Shown here piece by piece: positions 34,999 through 41,899 of a DNA stretch of 64,000 bases (positions within the stretch are counted from its first letter, which is position 1; each line of letters opens with the position of its first letter). This stretch comes from Phycisphaeraceae bacterium (GTDB lineage Bacteria > Planctomycetota > Phycisphaerae > Phycisphaerales > SM1A02). The position numbers were made by a program, and so were the translations under genes. Where the stretch lies: the NCBI GenBank assembly GCA_019636735.1, contig JAHBWY010000001.1, positions 62,001 to 126,000 on the forward strand, written 5' to 3'. The notes under the pieces are model-generated. The model did not search any database. It had not been told where the DNA came from and saw only the letters and a list, made by a program, of their open reading frames with translations.

Positions 34999-36111
34999 TC
35001 AGCGCTCTGCGGGAAGGAGCACCACCTGTGACGCATCGATTTCGAGCGTGATGGTGGATCCGGTGCGATCGGAGCGACGCGGATTGGCCTCGAGAACCTT
35101 CAGCTCCGAGCGCTCCACTTCGACCAGGTGTTGCGCCGTCCCTCCGAGGTAGGTTGTCGAACGCACTCGTCCGGTCAGTCGATTGATGGCACCTGGTGCA
35201 TTCGGCGCCGCAGCACCGGTCACCACACGCAACGCCTCGGGCCGCAGACAGACGAATCGCTTCGCGGCACCGTGCGCCGCCGACGCGAGCGCCTCACTCT
35301 CGGCGGGGCCGGCCACGGCCGTGCTCCTCAATGGTCCGGCTGGCGTGTCAATGACCGCGCCGTCACCGCTCCGCTCGCGAAGATCGGCCGCAAGGAAGTT
35401 CGCTTCGCCAAGGAACTCCGCCACGAAGCGTGAGTTCGGTCGCTCGTACAGTTCGCCGGGAGCGCCCTGCTGTTCGATTCGTCCGTCACGCAGCACGACC
35501 ATGCCGTCGGCGAGCGACATCGCCTCGTCGCGATCATGAGTGACATAGACGGTCGTCATGCGGATCTCGGAGCAGATGCGCTTGATCTCATGGCGCATCT
35601 CGAGCCGGAGCTTTGCATCGAGGTTCGACAGCGGCTCGTCGAGAAGCAGGACTTCGGGGTTGAAGACGATTGCTCGGGCCAAAGCCACGCGCTGCTGCTG
35701 CCCGCCGGACAACTGGTTGGGGCGTCGCTCCGCGTAGGCCTCCATCCGCACCATCTCAAGTGCGCTGCCGACACGGCGACGGATCTCCTCGCCCGCGGCC
35801 CGGCGGACCCGAAGCCCGAAGGCGACATTCTCGAAGACCGTCAGGTGGGGCCAGAGCGCGTAGCTCTGAAAGACCATGCCCGCGTTCCTCTTCTCGGCGG
35901 CGAGCGTGGTGACATCGCGCTCACCGAAATGGATGCGGCCCGCCGTGGGCTCGAGAAACCCCGCGATCATTCGAAGGATGGTCGTCTTCCCGCAACCGGA
36001 CGGTCCCAGCAGGAAGTAGAGGCTGCCCGCAGGGATCTGAAGATCGACGCCGTGCACCGCCACCGTTCCACCGAACTCGCGCCTGAGACCTGCAAGCCGG
36101 ATGGGAACCAT
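34999..36111 (-). CDS. ABC transporter ATP-binding protein (CysA/FbpC/MalK-like)
   Basis: The 370-residue protein couples ATP hydrolysis to import of an unknown substrate. Walker A LLGPSGCGKTTILRMI is near residue 38, the Q-loop VFQSYALWPHLTV near 84, the signature LSGGQQQRVALARAIV near 136 and Walker B EVLLLDEPLSNLDAKLR near 156, followed by VTHDRDEA. A C-terminal TOBE-like domain (about 245-370) is typical of the iron/sulfate/polyamine/sugar importer class. No permease or binding-protein gene is adjacent, so it is an orphan here. TATCTT lies 9 nt before the ATG. Confidence 0.9.
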   Translation of the reverse strand: MVPIRLAGLRREFGGTVAVHGVDLQIPAGSLYFLLGPSGCGKTTILRMIAGFLEPTAGRIHFGERDVTTLAAEKRNAGMVFQSYALWPHLTVFENVAFGLRVRRAAGEEIRRRVGSALEMVRMEAYAERRPNQLSGGQQQRVALARAIVFNPEVLLLDEPLSNLDAKLRLEMRHEIKRICSEIRMTTVYVTHDRDEAMSLADGMVVLRDGRIEQQGAPGELYERPNSRFVAEFLGEANFLAADLRERSGDGAVIDTPAGPLRSTAVAGPAESEALASAAHGAAKRFVCLRPEALRVVTGAAAPNAPGAINRLTGRVRSTTYLGGTAQHLVEVERSELKVLEANPRRSDRTGSTITLEIDASQVVLLPAER

Positions 36112-36572
36112 GGGAGGCGGAAGATACCCGGTCACTTGCTCAAAGCGGCAATGGTCGGACTGCATGCCCGCAAGTGCCGCGATGGCACCATCTTGGCGCG
36201 TGCCGCAGCGGACGGGCCACAAGTCAGCGCTGAGGCGGTGGCGTGGTAGGGCGTGAAAGGGCGTGAAGGAGCGAGAAAGGGCGTGAAGGAGCGAGAAGGG
36301 GCGTGAAGGACCGTGAATGGGTGTGACAGGGTGTGTGATGGCGTGTGATGGCGTGCGATGGCGACTGGGCCGGGTGGGAGGGCGGTCTCGAAGTCCCGCA
36401 CATGCGCCACCGTCAAGAGGGATGTCTCTGCGAGTTCGATGTCGATGCGCAGAATTTCTTTGCGCCTCTGGTGCGCCGAGACCGTGTGGAGATTCGGACG
36501 CCGCAGTGCTCTCGGTTCGGCTCCCGGGGGCGGCCCGTCGCCGTCAGGACACCTCGTCAGGAGCTGATCATC
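36112..36572. other. 461-nt region between ABC ATPase and paralogue 2
   Basis: It contains a 10-bp tandem array (36241-36364), then about 150 nt without a recognisable gene, and finally a segment (about 36520-36572) similar to the region before the gene at 33671, reading CTCCCGG(A/G)GGCGGCCCGTCG and CAGGACACCTCGT(T/C)AGGAG. That last part probably holds the 5' leader and ribosome site of paralogue 2. No RNA gene was recognised. Confidence 0.55.
36241..36364. repeat. Degenerate 10-bp tandem repeat, about 12 units
   Basis: Consecutive decamers read GCGTGGTAGG, GCGTGAAAGG, GCGTGAAGGA, GCGAGAAAGG, GCGTGAAGGA, GCGAGAAGGG, GCGTGAAGGA and later GTGTGACAGG, GCGTGTGATG. The 20-bp pair GCGTGAAGGA-GCGAGAA is repeated. 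The array lies between genes and is 10-bp phased like that at 12417-12536, with a different unit. Confidence 0.75.
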
Positions 36573-37706
36573 ATGTACCCCTCACAGAATCTTCGTGCCG
36601 GCGGCCTTGGAGCGTCCGGCGTTCTGCTGGCCGCCGTGCTGGCGCTGCCCGCCTCGGCGAACAACTGCACCTGCCTTGCTGACCTGAGCGGCGATGGCGA
36701 AGTGAACGGCGCCGATCTGGCGCTGATCCTCGGAGGCTGGGGCACTGCGGCGCCGGCACTCGACCTGAGCGGCGACGGCGTGGTCAATGGCGCCGACATC
36801 GCGATCGTTCTGGGCGCCTGGGGTCCGTGCACCACCCCCGTGAACGACACCTGCTCGAGCGCGCTGCTGATCGTTCCGGGCACCTATCAGTTCTGCACGC
36901 AGAACGCGACGACCGACGGCCCGTCGCTTCCGAGCAACTCCTGCGGTCAGGCGACGATGGTTCACAAGGACCTCTGGTACCAGTTTGCTCCGCAGAGCAA
37001 CGGCACGCTGACGGTGGAGACCTGCGGCACTGCGACCTTCGACACGGTGATCGCGGTGTACACCTCGATCTTCGACGGGTTTGCCTCGTGCCCGACCGAG
37101 GGCCCCGGACTCGCGGTGTTCGTCGGTTGCAGCGACGACGACTGCGGTTTCCAGTCGAAGGTGACGGCGAATGTGGTGGCGGGGAAGATCTACAAGATCC
37201 GCGTGGGCGCATTCGCGGCGGGCCAGGGCGGCAGCGGCGCGCTGAAGGTCAGCTTCTCGCACCCCGGCGAGTCGTGTGAGAACTCGATCCAGTTGAGTTA
37301 CACCGCCAGCGCCACGGTCATCGGCACCACGCTGGACAACCCGGTCGCCACCGAGATTCCGAACAGCTGCTTCGGTGGATTCCCGAAGGGCCCGGGTGAG
37401 TGGATCACCTTCGGTGTGCCATGCTTCGAATCGACTGAAGTGACCGTGACCACCTGCTACCCCATCACGGACTTCGACACCGTCATCACCATCCTCCGCT
37501 TCGACTTCGACTTCAACTGCTGGACGACCTTCATCACCTGCAACGATGACTCATCCCAGCCTGGATGCGATCTCAATGGCTTGAACCGGAAGTCGTTCGT
37601 CACCTTCACCGGCAGCGCTGGCGGCATCTACCGAGTGGTGATCTCTGGTTTCGGCGGCAGCGCGGGCAACTACCAGGTGGGTATCGGCATGACCTGCAAC
37701 TTCTGA
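36573..37706 (+). CDS. Secreted protein with N-terminal dockerin-like motifs and beta-sandwich repeats, paralogue 2
   Basis: The 377-residue protein has the same plan as the gene at 33671: signal peptide ending ASA, two dockerin-like motifs, then two Cys-rich beta-sandwich domains. The first ~180 residues are nearly identical; the second half diverges (for example DDDCGFQSKVTANVVAG against DDSCGNQSKLTVNVSAG). AGGAG lies 9 nt before the ATG at 36573, and I reject a 76-codon upstream extension because the signal peptide begins at MYPSQNLRAG. The two paralogues flank the ABC ATPase gene and share leader and terminator sequence. Confidence 0.8.
   Translation: MYPSQNLRAGGLGASGVLLAAVLALPASANNCTCLADLSGDGEVNGADLALILGGWGTAAPALDLSGDGVVNGADIAIVLGAWGPCTTPVNDTCSSALLIVPGTYQFCTQNATTDGPSLPSNSCGQATMVHKDLWYQFAPQSNGTLTVETCGTATFDTVIAVYTSIFDGFASCPTEGPGLAVFVGCSDDDCGFQSKVTANVVAGKIYKIRVGAFAAGQGGSGALKVSFSHPGESCENSIQLSYTASATVIGTTLDNPVATEIPNSCFGGFPKGPGEWITFGVPCFESTEVTVTTCYPITDFDTVITILRFDFDFNCWTTFITCNDDSSQPGCDLNGLNRKSFVTFTGSAGGIYRVVISGFGGSAGNYQVGIGMTCNF
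36660..37102 (+). repeat. 443-nt segment identical to 33758-34200
   Basis: This is the second copy of the identical block described at 33758. The boundary at its right end is sharp: the next bases (CCCCGGAC against ACCGGGGC) and the following 150 nt differ repeatedly. Confidence 0.88.
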
Positions 37707-37843
37707 CGCGGTCACTGTGACCCGGTGCGTCCCGTGCGTCACGGCACGGGGCCATCGGGGCGCAGGGACCGTTGGATGGAGGAGGACCGTCTCAGACCCA
37801 CACCAAGACCGGGGACGGATCTCCAATGAGGGGAGGAAGGGCG

Positions 37844-37877
37844 CGGCGGCGGCTCGGCGAAAGTCGGGTCGCCGCCG
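37844..37877 (+). terminator. Terminator-like hairpin after paralogue 2
   Basis: CGGCGGCG (37844-37851) pairs with CGCCGCCG (37870-37877) around the same conserved loop as at 34932-34969. Only a short T-containing stretch follows. Conservation after both paralogues, while the intervening untranslated sequence differs, supports function. Confidence 0.55.
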
Positions 37878-37887
37878 TCTGCGCTGA

Positions 37888-38577
37888 CTAGCGGACACCG
37901 TGGCCGACTGCACGGCTCCAGTGCGACGCTGCGTATCTGCCGAGCGCCGCGACGAGTGCGGCGAAGACCTCGTCGGGCTCGCGACTCGCGTCAATCACGA
38001 GATGATGACCGGGGTCGCGCTCCACTTGGGCGAGATAGCCGCCGCGCACCCGCCGATGAAAGTCGAGCCCCTTCTGCTCCATGCGATCGAGCAGCGGGGA
38101 GAGGCGCCGAGCGCTCGTCACTTCATCGACATCGAAGATGATCACCAGGTCCGGCATGTGCGAGCCGACGGCGACCTGCGCGACCTGCCGGATCTCCTGT
38201 TCGGAGAGGCCGCCTGCCGTGCCCTGATAGGCGAGCGTGCTGCTGACAAAGCGATCGGAGAGAACGAAGTCTCCGCGCGACAGGGCGGGCTCGATGCGCT
38301 CATGCACAAGTTGGGCGCGGCTCGCCATGTAGAGCAGCATTTCGCATCGGACCGTCATTTCGGTGTGCGCGGGGTCGAGGAGCACGCCGCGAATGCGCTC
38401 ACCGATCGGCGTTCCGCCGGGCTCGCGGACATCGGTGACGGGAAGCCCGTGCTCGCGGCAGAGGGCAATGAAGCGCTGCATCTGCGTGCTCTTGCCGCTG
38501 CCATCGGGACCGTCGAAGACCACGAAGCGACCGCGCAATGCATGAAGCCAGGCAAGAGTGGCGGGTCCGCTGCTCAC
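37888..38577 (-). CDS. tmk: Thymidylate kinase
   Basis: The 229-residue enzyme phosphorylates dTMP to dTDP. FVVFDGPDGSGKSTQMQRF is the P-loop strand, VREPGGTPIGERIRG the second conserved element, and LSDRFVSSTLAYQGTAGGL binds dTMP. A GTG at 38577 is chosen; TATTCT lies 7 nt upstream and no Shine-Dalgarno sequence is seen. The region between 38577 and the next gene at 38660 is 82 nt and divergent. Confidence 0.92.
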   Translation of the reverse strand: MSSGPATLAWLHALRGRFVVFDGPDGSGKSTQMQRFIALCREHGLPVTDVREPGGTPIGERIRGVLLDPAHTEMTVRCEMLLYMASRAQLVHERIEPALSRGDFVLSDRFVSSTLAYQGTAGGLSEQEIRQVAQVAVGSHMPDLVIIFDVDEVTSARRLSPLLDRMEQKGLDFHRRVRGGYLAQVERDPGHHLVIDASREPDEVFAALVAALGRYAASHWSRAVGHGVR

Positions 38578-38659
38578 CCGCGCGAGAATACCGCCGGCGA
38601 CGGCGCCGCCGAACGATAGGGCTCCCTCGTGAGACTCCCCCAGGCGTATCCTGCCCGCC

Positions 38660-39172
38660 ATGCGGATCGATCTGCGCGATGCCGCGCGGCAACGCATCGG
38701 CCGCGTGAGCATTGAGTCATCGCAACGACCCACGCTGGTCCGCGTGGAGCGCCGTGATGATGCCTCCGACGCGCCGACGGCCCACGATGTCTTCCTCAAC
38801 TGGGACCAGGCGGTCGACGACGCAGGGTGCCTGCGTCACTGCATCGCCTGCGGAGGTCGGGTCTTTCGATCGCGCTCGCTTCCGCAGGTGACACCCGTGG
38901 TGGTGGTGCTCGCGGTGGCGGGCGTGCTTGTCGCGGCGTTCGGACTAGCAGCGAATCCGCTGGTCTATGCGGCGCTGGTGGCTGTGCTTCTTCTCGATAT
39001 CGGCGTGCTGCTGGTCGCGCGCACGCGACTCATCTGCTATCGCTGCGGGAGTATCTATGACCGCGTGCCCGTGGCGCGCTATCACACCGCGTGGAACCGG
39101 AGAGATGCCGAAAACGAGCAGATGGCATCGCCGCCGGAGGCGCCTCAACCCTCGTCGGCCTCGTCGGGTTGA
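38660..39172 (+). CDS. Zinc-ribbon membrane protein, unknown function
   Basis: The 170-residue protein has a cytoplasmic N-terminal region, CIACGG (first Cys pair, about 57-62), two membrane segments (VTPVVVVLAVAGVLVAAFGLAA and LVYAALVAVLLLDIGVLLVA), then CYRCGS (second Cys pair) and YHTAWNRRDAENEQ. The four cysteines on either side of a membrane hairpin can form one zinc ribbon at the cytoplasmic face. No family function is known to me. TATCCT lies 7 nt before the ATG. The 3' end overlaps the convergent YggS-type gene by 28 nt. Confidence 0.68.
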   Translation: MRIDLRDAARQRIGRVSIESSQRPTLVRVERRDDASDAPTAHDVFLNWDQAVDDAGCLRHCIACGGRVFRSRSLPQVTPVVVVLAVAGVLVAAFGLAANPLVYAALVAVLLLDIGVLLVARTRLICYRCGSIYDRVPVARYHTAWNRRDAENEQMASPPEAPQPSSASSG

Positions 39173-39960
39173 GCGGGGGCACCGAAGATGGCGCTGCCGA
39201 CCCGCACAACATTGGCACCGAACTCGATGGCGGCCTCGAAATCGCCGCTCATGCCCATCGAGAGAATGTCGAAGCTCTCGCCACCCGCCCCCGCGCGACG
39301 GACATCTTCATAAAGCTCGCGGCAGCGCTCAAAGGTGCGGCGCGCCGCGTCGAGCCCGCCCTCGAGCGGTGCCATGCACATGAGTCCGCGGACGCGAAGA
39401 TTGACCATGGTGTCGATCTGGTCGATCAGGTGACGCACGGCTGCCGGCGCGGCACCCTGCTTGCTCTTCTCGCCAGCGACATTGACTTCGATCAGCACCT
39501 CCACTGGTTCCGTGGGGGCGTTCTTCGGATCGCGGTTCTCCCGACGCAGGGTGGCCACTTGGATCTCCTCGGCCAGACGGAGATTGTCGACGGAGTGAAT
39601 CAGTCGCACCAGGTCGATGCACTTGCGCACCTTGTTGCGCTGGAGCGTGCCCACCATGTGCCAACGAAGGGACGCGGCGCTGCCACCAAGTTCGCGGCGC
39701 CGCGCAACGAACTCATCCATCACCGGCACCCGCTGAACGAGCTGCTGGACCCGATTCTCACCGAAGTCCACCTGTCCGAGCTGCACCAGTTCGCGAATCT
39801 GGTCGAGCGAGGCGCTCTTGCTGATGACCACCAGAAGCACCGACCCGGGTTGTCGACCGCTGCGTCGCGCGGCATCGGCGATGCGCGAGCGCACGGACTC
39901 CCAACGCTCGCGGAGCGAAGGCCCGGTGGCCGGTTGAGCCAAGGTCGGGGTTTCACTCAT
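39145..39960 (-). CDS. YggS/PLPBP-type pyridoxal-phosphate homeostasis protein
   Basis: The 271-residue protein has VLLVVISKSASLDQIRELVQLG with the PLP-binding Lys, DFGENRVQQLV, WHMVGTLQRNKVRKCI, VEVLIEVNVAGEKSKQGA, GLMCMAPL and LSMGMSGDFEAAIEFGANVVRVGSAIFG, the complete family signature. These proteins bind PLP and buffer its supply; no enzymatic activity is known. Starting at 39960 trims a spurious upstream extension antisense to gpmI. TACCGT lies 9 nt before the ATG. Confidence 0.92.
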   Translation of the reverse strand: MSETPTLAQPATGPSLRERWESVRSRIADAARRSGRQPGSVLLVVISKSASLDQIRELVQLGQVDFGENRVQQLVQRVPVMDEFVARRRELGGSAASLRWHMVGTLQRNKVRKCIDLVRLIHSVDNLRLAEEIQVATLRRENRDPKNAPTEPVEVLIEVNVAGEKSKQGAAPAAVRHLIDQIDTMVNLRVRGLMCMAPLEGGLDAARRTFERCRELYEDVRRAGAGGESFDILSMGMSGDFEAAIEFGANVVRVGSAIFGAPAQPDEADEG

Positions 39961-40089
39961 GGCGCAGCGACGGTACCCACCGCTGGCACGAAGGGCAAGC
40001 CGCACGCGCCGGATCACGGAGACGCGCTCCGCGAAGGCGCCGCGATCCAGAGGACGCGGGACTCGTTCGGCAGCCTCTAAGCTCTCTTC

Positions 40090-41742
40090 ATGCGCGATGG
40101 GAGTGCCACCACGGCCGCAGCTCACCCACGAAATGTCCCCTGTGTTCTCCTGATCCGAGATGGCTGGGGGCGGAACCCGCACCCCGCGTTCGATGCTTTC
40201 AACGCGATCAAGTTGGCGAAGGCCCCGGTGGCCGACATGCTGGAGAGGGAGTGGCCCACCACCCTCATTCGTACGAGCGGCGAGGATGTCGGACTCCCTT
40301 CGGGTCCGGAGGGTCCCACCATGGGGAACTCCGAGGTCGGTCACCAGAACATCGGCGCCGGTCGGATTGTCGACCAGGAGTTGATGCGTATCACGCGCGC
40401 CATCAGGGATCACTCCTTCGAGCGAAACGAGACGATCCACCGGGCCTTCGAACACGCCCGCGTCGAGGGCACCCGCGTGCATCTTCTTGGGCTGGTGAGC
40501 GACGGGCAGGTCCACAGTGACATGGAACATCTCCGGGCGCTCCTTGAGGTCGCGAGGTCGATCCAATGGCCCGCCGATCGGCTCTTCGTTCATGTGTTGA
40601 CCGACGGTCGGGACACCGCGCCGACCGCCGGCCGCGACTTTGTGCGAACGCTTGAGAGCTGGCTTGCGGGAGCGGGGGGCCTTTCGCGTGTCGGTCGAAT
40701 CGCAACGGTCATCGGACGCTACTGGGCCATGGATCGAGATCACCGCTGGGAGCGCGTCGAGCGCGCGTGGCTCTGTCTGCTCGGGCGCAGTGCGTTGAAG
40801 GCCATGAGCGCCGATGCAGCCATTGAGCATGCCTACACCCACCCGGAGTCGCCGTCACAGAAAGGCGACGAGTTCGTTCCACCGACTCGAATCGAGGGCG
40901 TTGACGGCGCCATTCGAGACGCTGACTCCGTCATCTTCTTCAACTTCCGCGGCGATCGTCCGCGCGAACTGGTCAAGGCCTTTGTCCTTGATGACTCGGC
41001 GTGGTCGAAAGTGAAGGGCGGTGGTTTCACGCGCGAACCGCGACCGAAGGACCTCTTCTTCGCGACGATGGCGGAGTACGAAGAGGGGCTTCCTGTCTCA
41101 CTCATCTTCCCCCGCCCCGCGAAGATGTCGCGCATTCTCGGAGCGTGGATCTCGGAGCTGGGGCTTCGGCAGTTCCGATGCGCGGAGACGGAGAAGTTCC
41201 CCCATGTCACCTTCTTCTTCAATGACTATCGGGAGGAGCCGTTTCCCGGTGAAACCCGCGTCATCGTCCCGAGCCCGCGCGAGGTTGCGACCTATGACCA
41301 GAAGCCGGAGATGAGCGCCGGATTGGTGCGTGACACCGTGCTTGATCGCTTGCGATCGGCGGAGTGTGAGGCGCTCCTGGTGGTGAACTTCGCCAACCCT
41401 GACATGGTGGGCCACACGGGCAACCTCGCTGCGGTGACTCGCGCGGTAGAAGTGGTCGATGCATGCGTGGGTGAGATTGTGGCCGCGACACTCTCCCGAG
41501 GAGGATCGCTGGTGGTGACCGCCGACCATGGCAACGCGGAGCAGATGATCGACCCGGCAACCGGGGCGCCTCACACGGCGCACACGAACTACACCGTGCC
41601 GCTCTCGGTCGTGGGCGAGGTGTTCAAGGGAAGGCGCCTTCGACATGATGGTCGGCTGGCGGACATAGCACCGACGCTGCTTGACATGATGGCGCTTCCG
41701 CAGCCACCGGAGATGACCGGGCAATCGTTGCTTTTGAGTTAG
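40090..41742 (+). CDS. gpmI: 2,3-bisphosphoglycerate-independent phosphoglycerate mutase
   Basis: The 550-residue enzyme interconverts 3- and 2-phosphoglycerate in glycolysis. VLLIRDGWGRNPHP carries the first metal Asp; GPTMGNSEVGHQNIGAGR has the catalytic serine; LVSDGQVHS, RDTAPTAGRDF and ATVIGRYWAMDRDHRW are substrate elements; VVNFANPDMVGHTG and VTADHGNAEQM bind the second metal. TAAGCT lies 6 nt before the ATG and no Shine-Dalgarno sequence is present. The N-terminus has about 18 extra residues. Leader B of the next gene starts 16 nt after the stop. Confidence 0.95.
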   Translation: MRDGSATTAAAHPRNVPCVLLIRDGWGRNPHPAFDAFNAIKLAKAPVADMLEREWPTTLIRTSGEDVGLPSGPEGPTMGNSEVGHQNIGAGRIVDQELMRITRAIRDHSFERNETIHRAFEHARVEGTRVHLLGLVSDGQVHSDMEHLRALLEVARSIQWPADRLFVHVLTDGRDTAPTAGRDFVRTLESWLAGAGGLSRVGRIATVIGRYWAMDRDHRWERVERAWLCLLGRSALKAMSADAAIEHAYTHPESPSQKGDEFVPPTRIEGVDGAIRDADSVIFFNFRGDRPRELVKAFVLDDSAWSKVKGGGFTREPRPKDLFFATMAEYEEGLPVSLIFPRPAKMSRILGAWISELGLRQFRCAETEKFPHVTFFFNDYREEPFPGETRVIVPSPREVATYDQKPEMSAGLVRDTVLDRLRSAECEALLVVNFANPDMVGHTGNLAAVTRAVEVVDACVGEIVAATLSRGGSLVVTADHGNAEQMIDPATGAPHTAHTNYTVPLSVVGEVFKGRRLRHDGRLADIAPTLLDMMALPQPPEMTGQSLLLS

Positions 41743-41758
41743 TTCATTCGTTTTCATC

Positions 41759-41899
41759 TTGACCGACGCAGGTGCGCGGGTACGCTCCGAAGCGTGCCAG
41801 CCGCGATCCGGGCCATGTCGCGGCAAGTGGTTGGCTTCCGGTCCGGGCAGAGTGCATCGACTGCGGCATGAGGCCTCGGTCGGGAAAGGCAGGATTTCG
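41759..41899 (+). promoter_or_regulatory. Leader B: promoter plus conserved structured 5' region of beta-helix gene B
   Basis: TTGACC (41759-41764), 16 bp, TACGCT (41781-41786), then the 54-nt core at 41794-41847, identical to leader C and one base different from leader A. GGTACGC and GCGTGCC can pair around the putative -10. GACTGCGGC and GCCTCGGTC near 41858-41877 can form a hairpin with one mismatch, at the position where leader A has a perfect one. AGGCAGGA 5-12 nt before the ATG may serve as the ribosome site. Confidence 0.6.

Noticed and set aside
33671-37706. Cellulosome scaffold or enzyme
   Set aside because: The motifs resemble dockerin repeats, but there is no cohesin, carbohydrate-active domain or scaffoldin; similar motifs are widespread on planctomycete secreted proteins.
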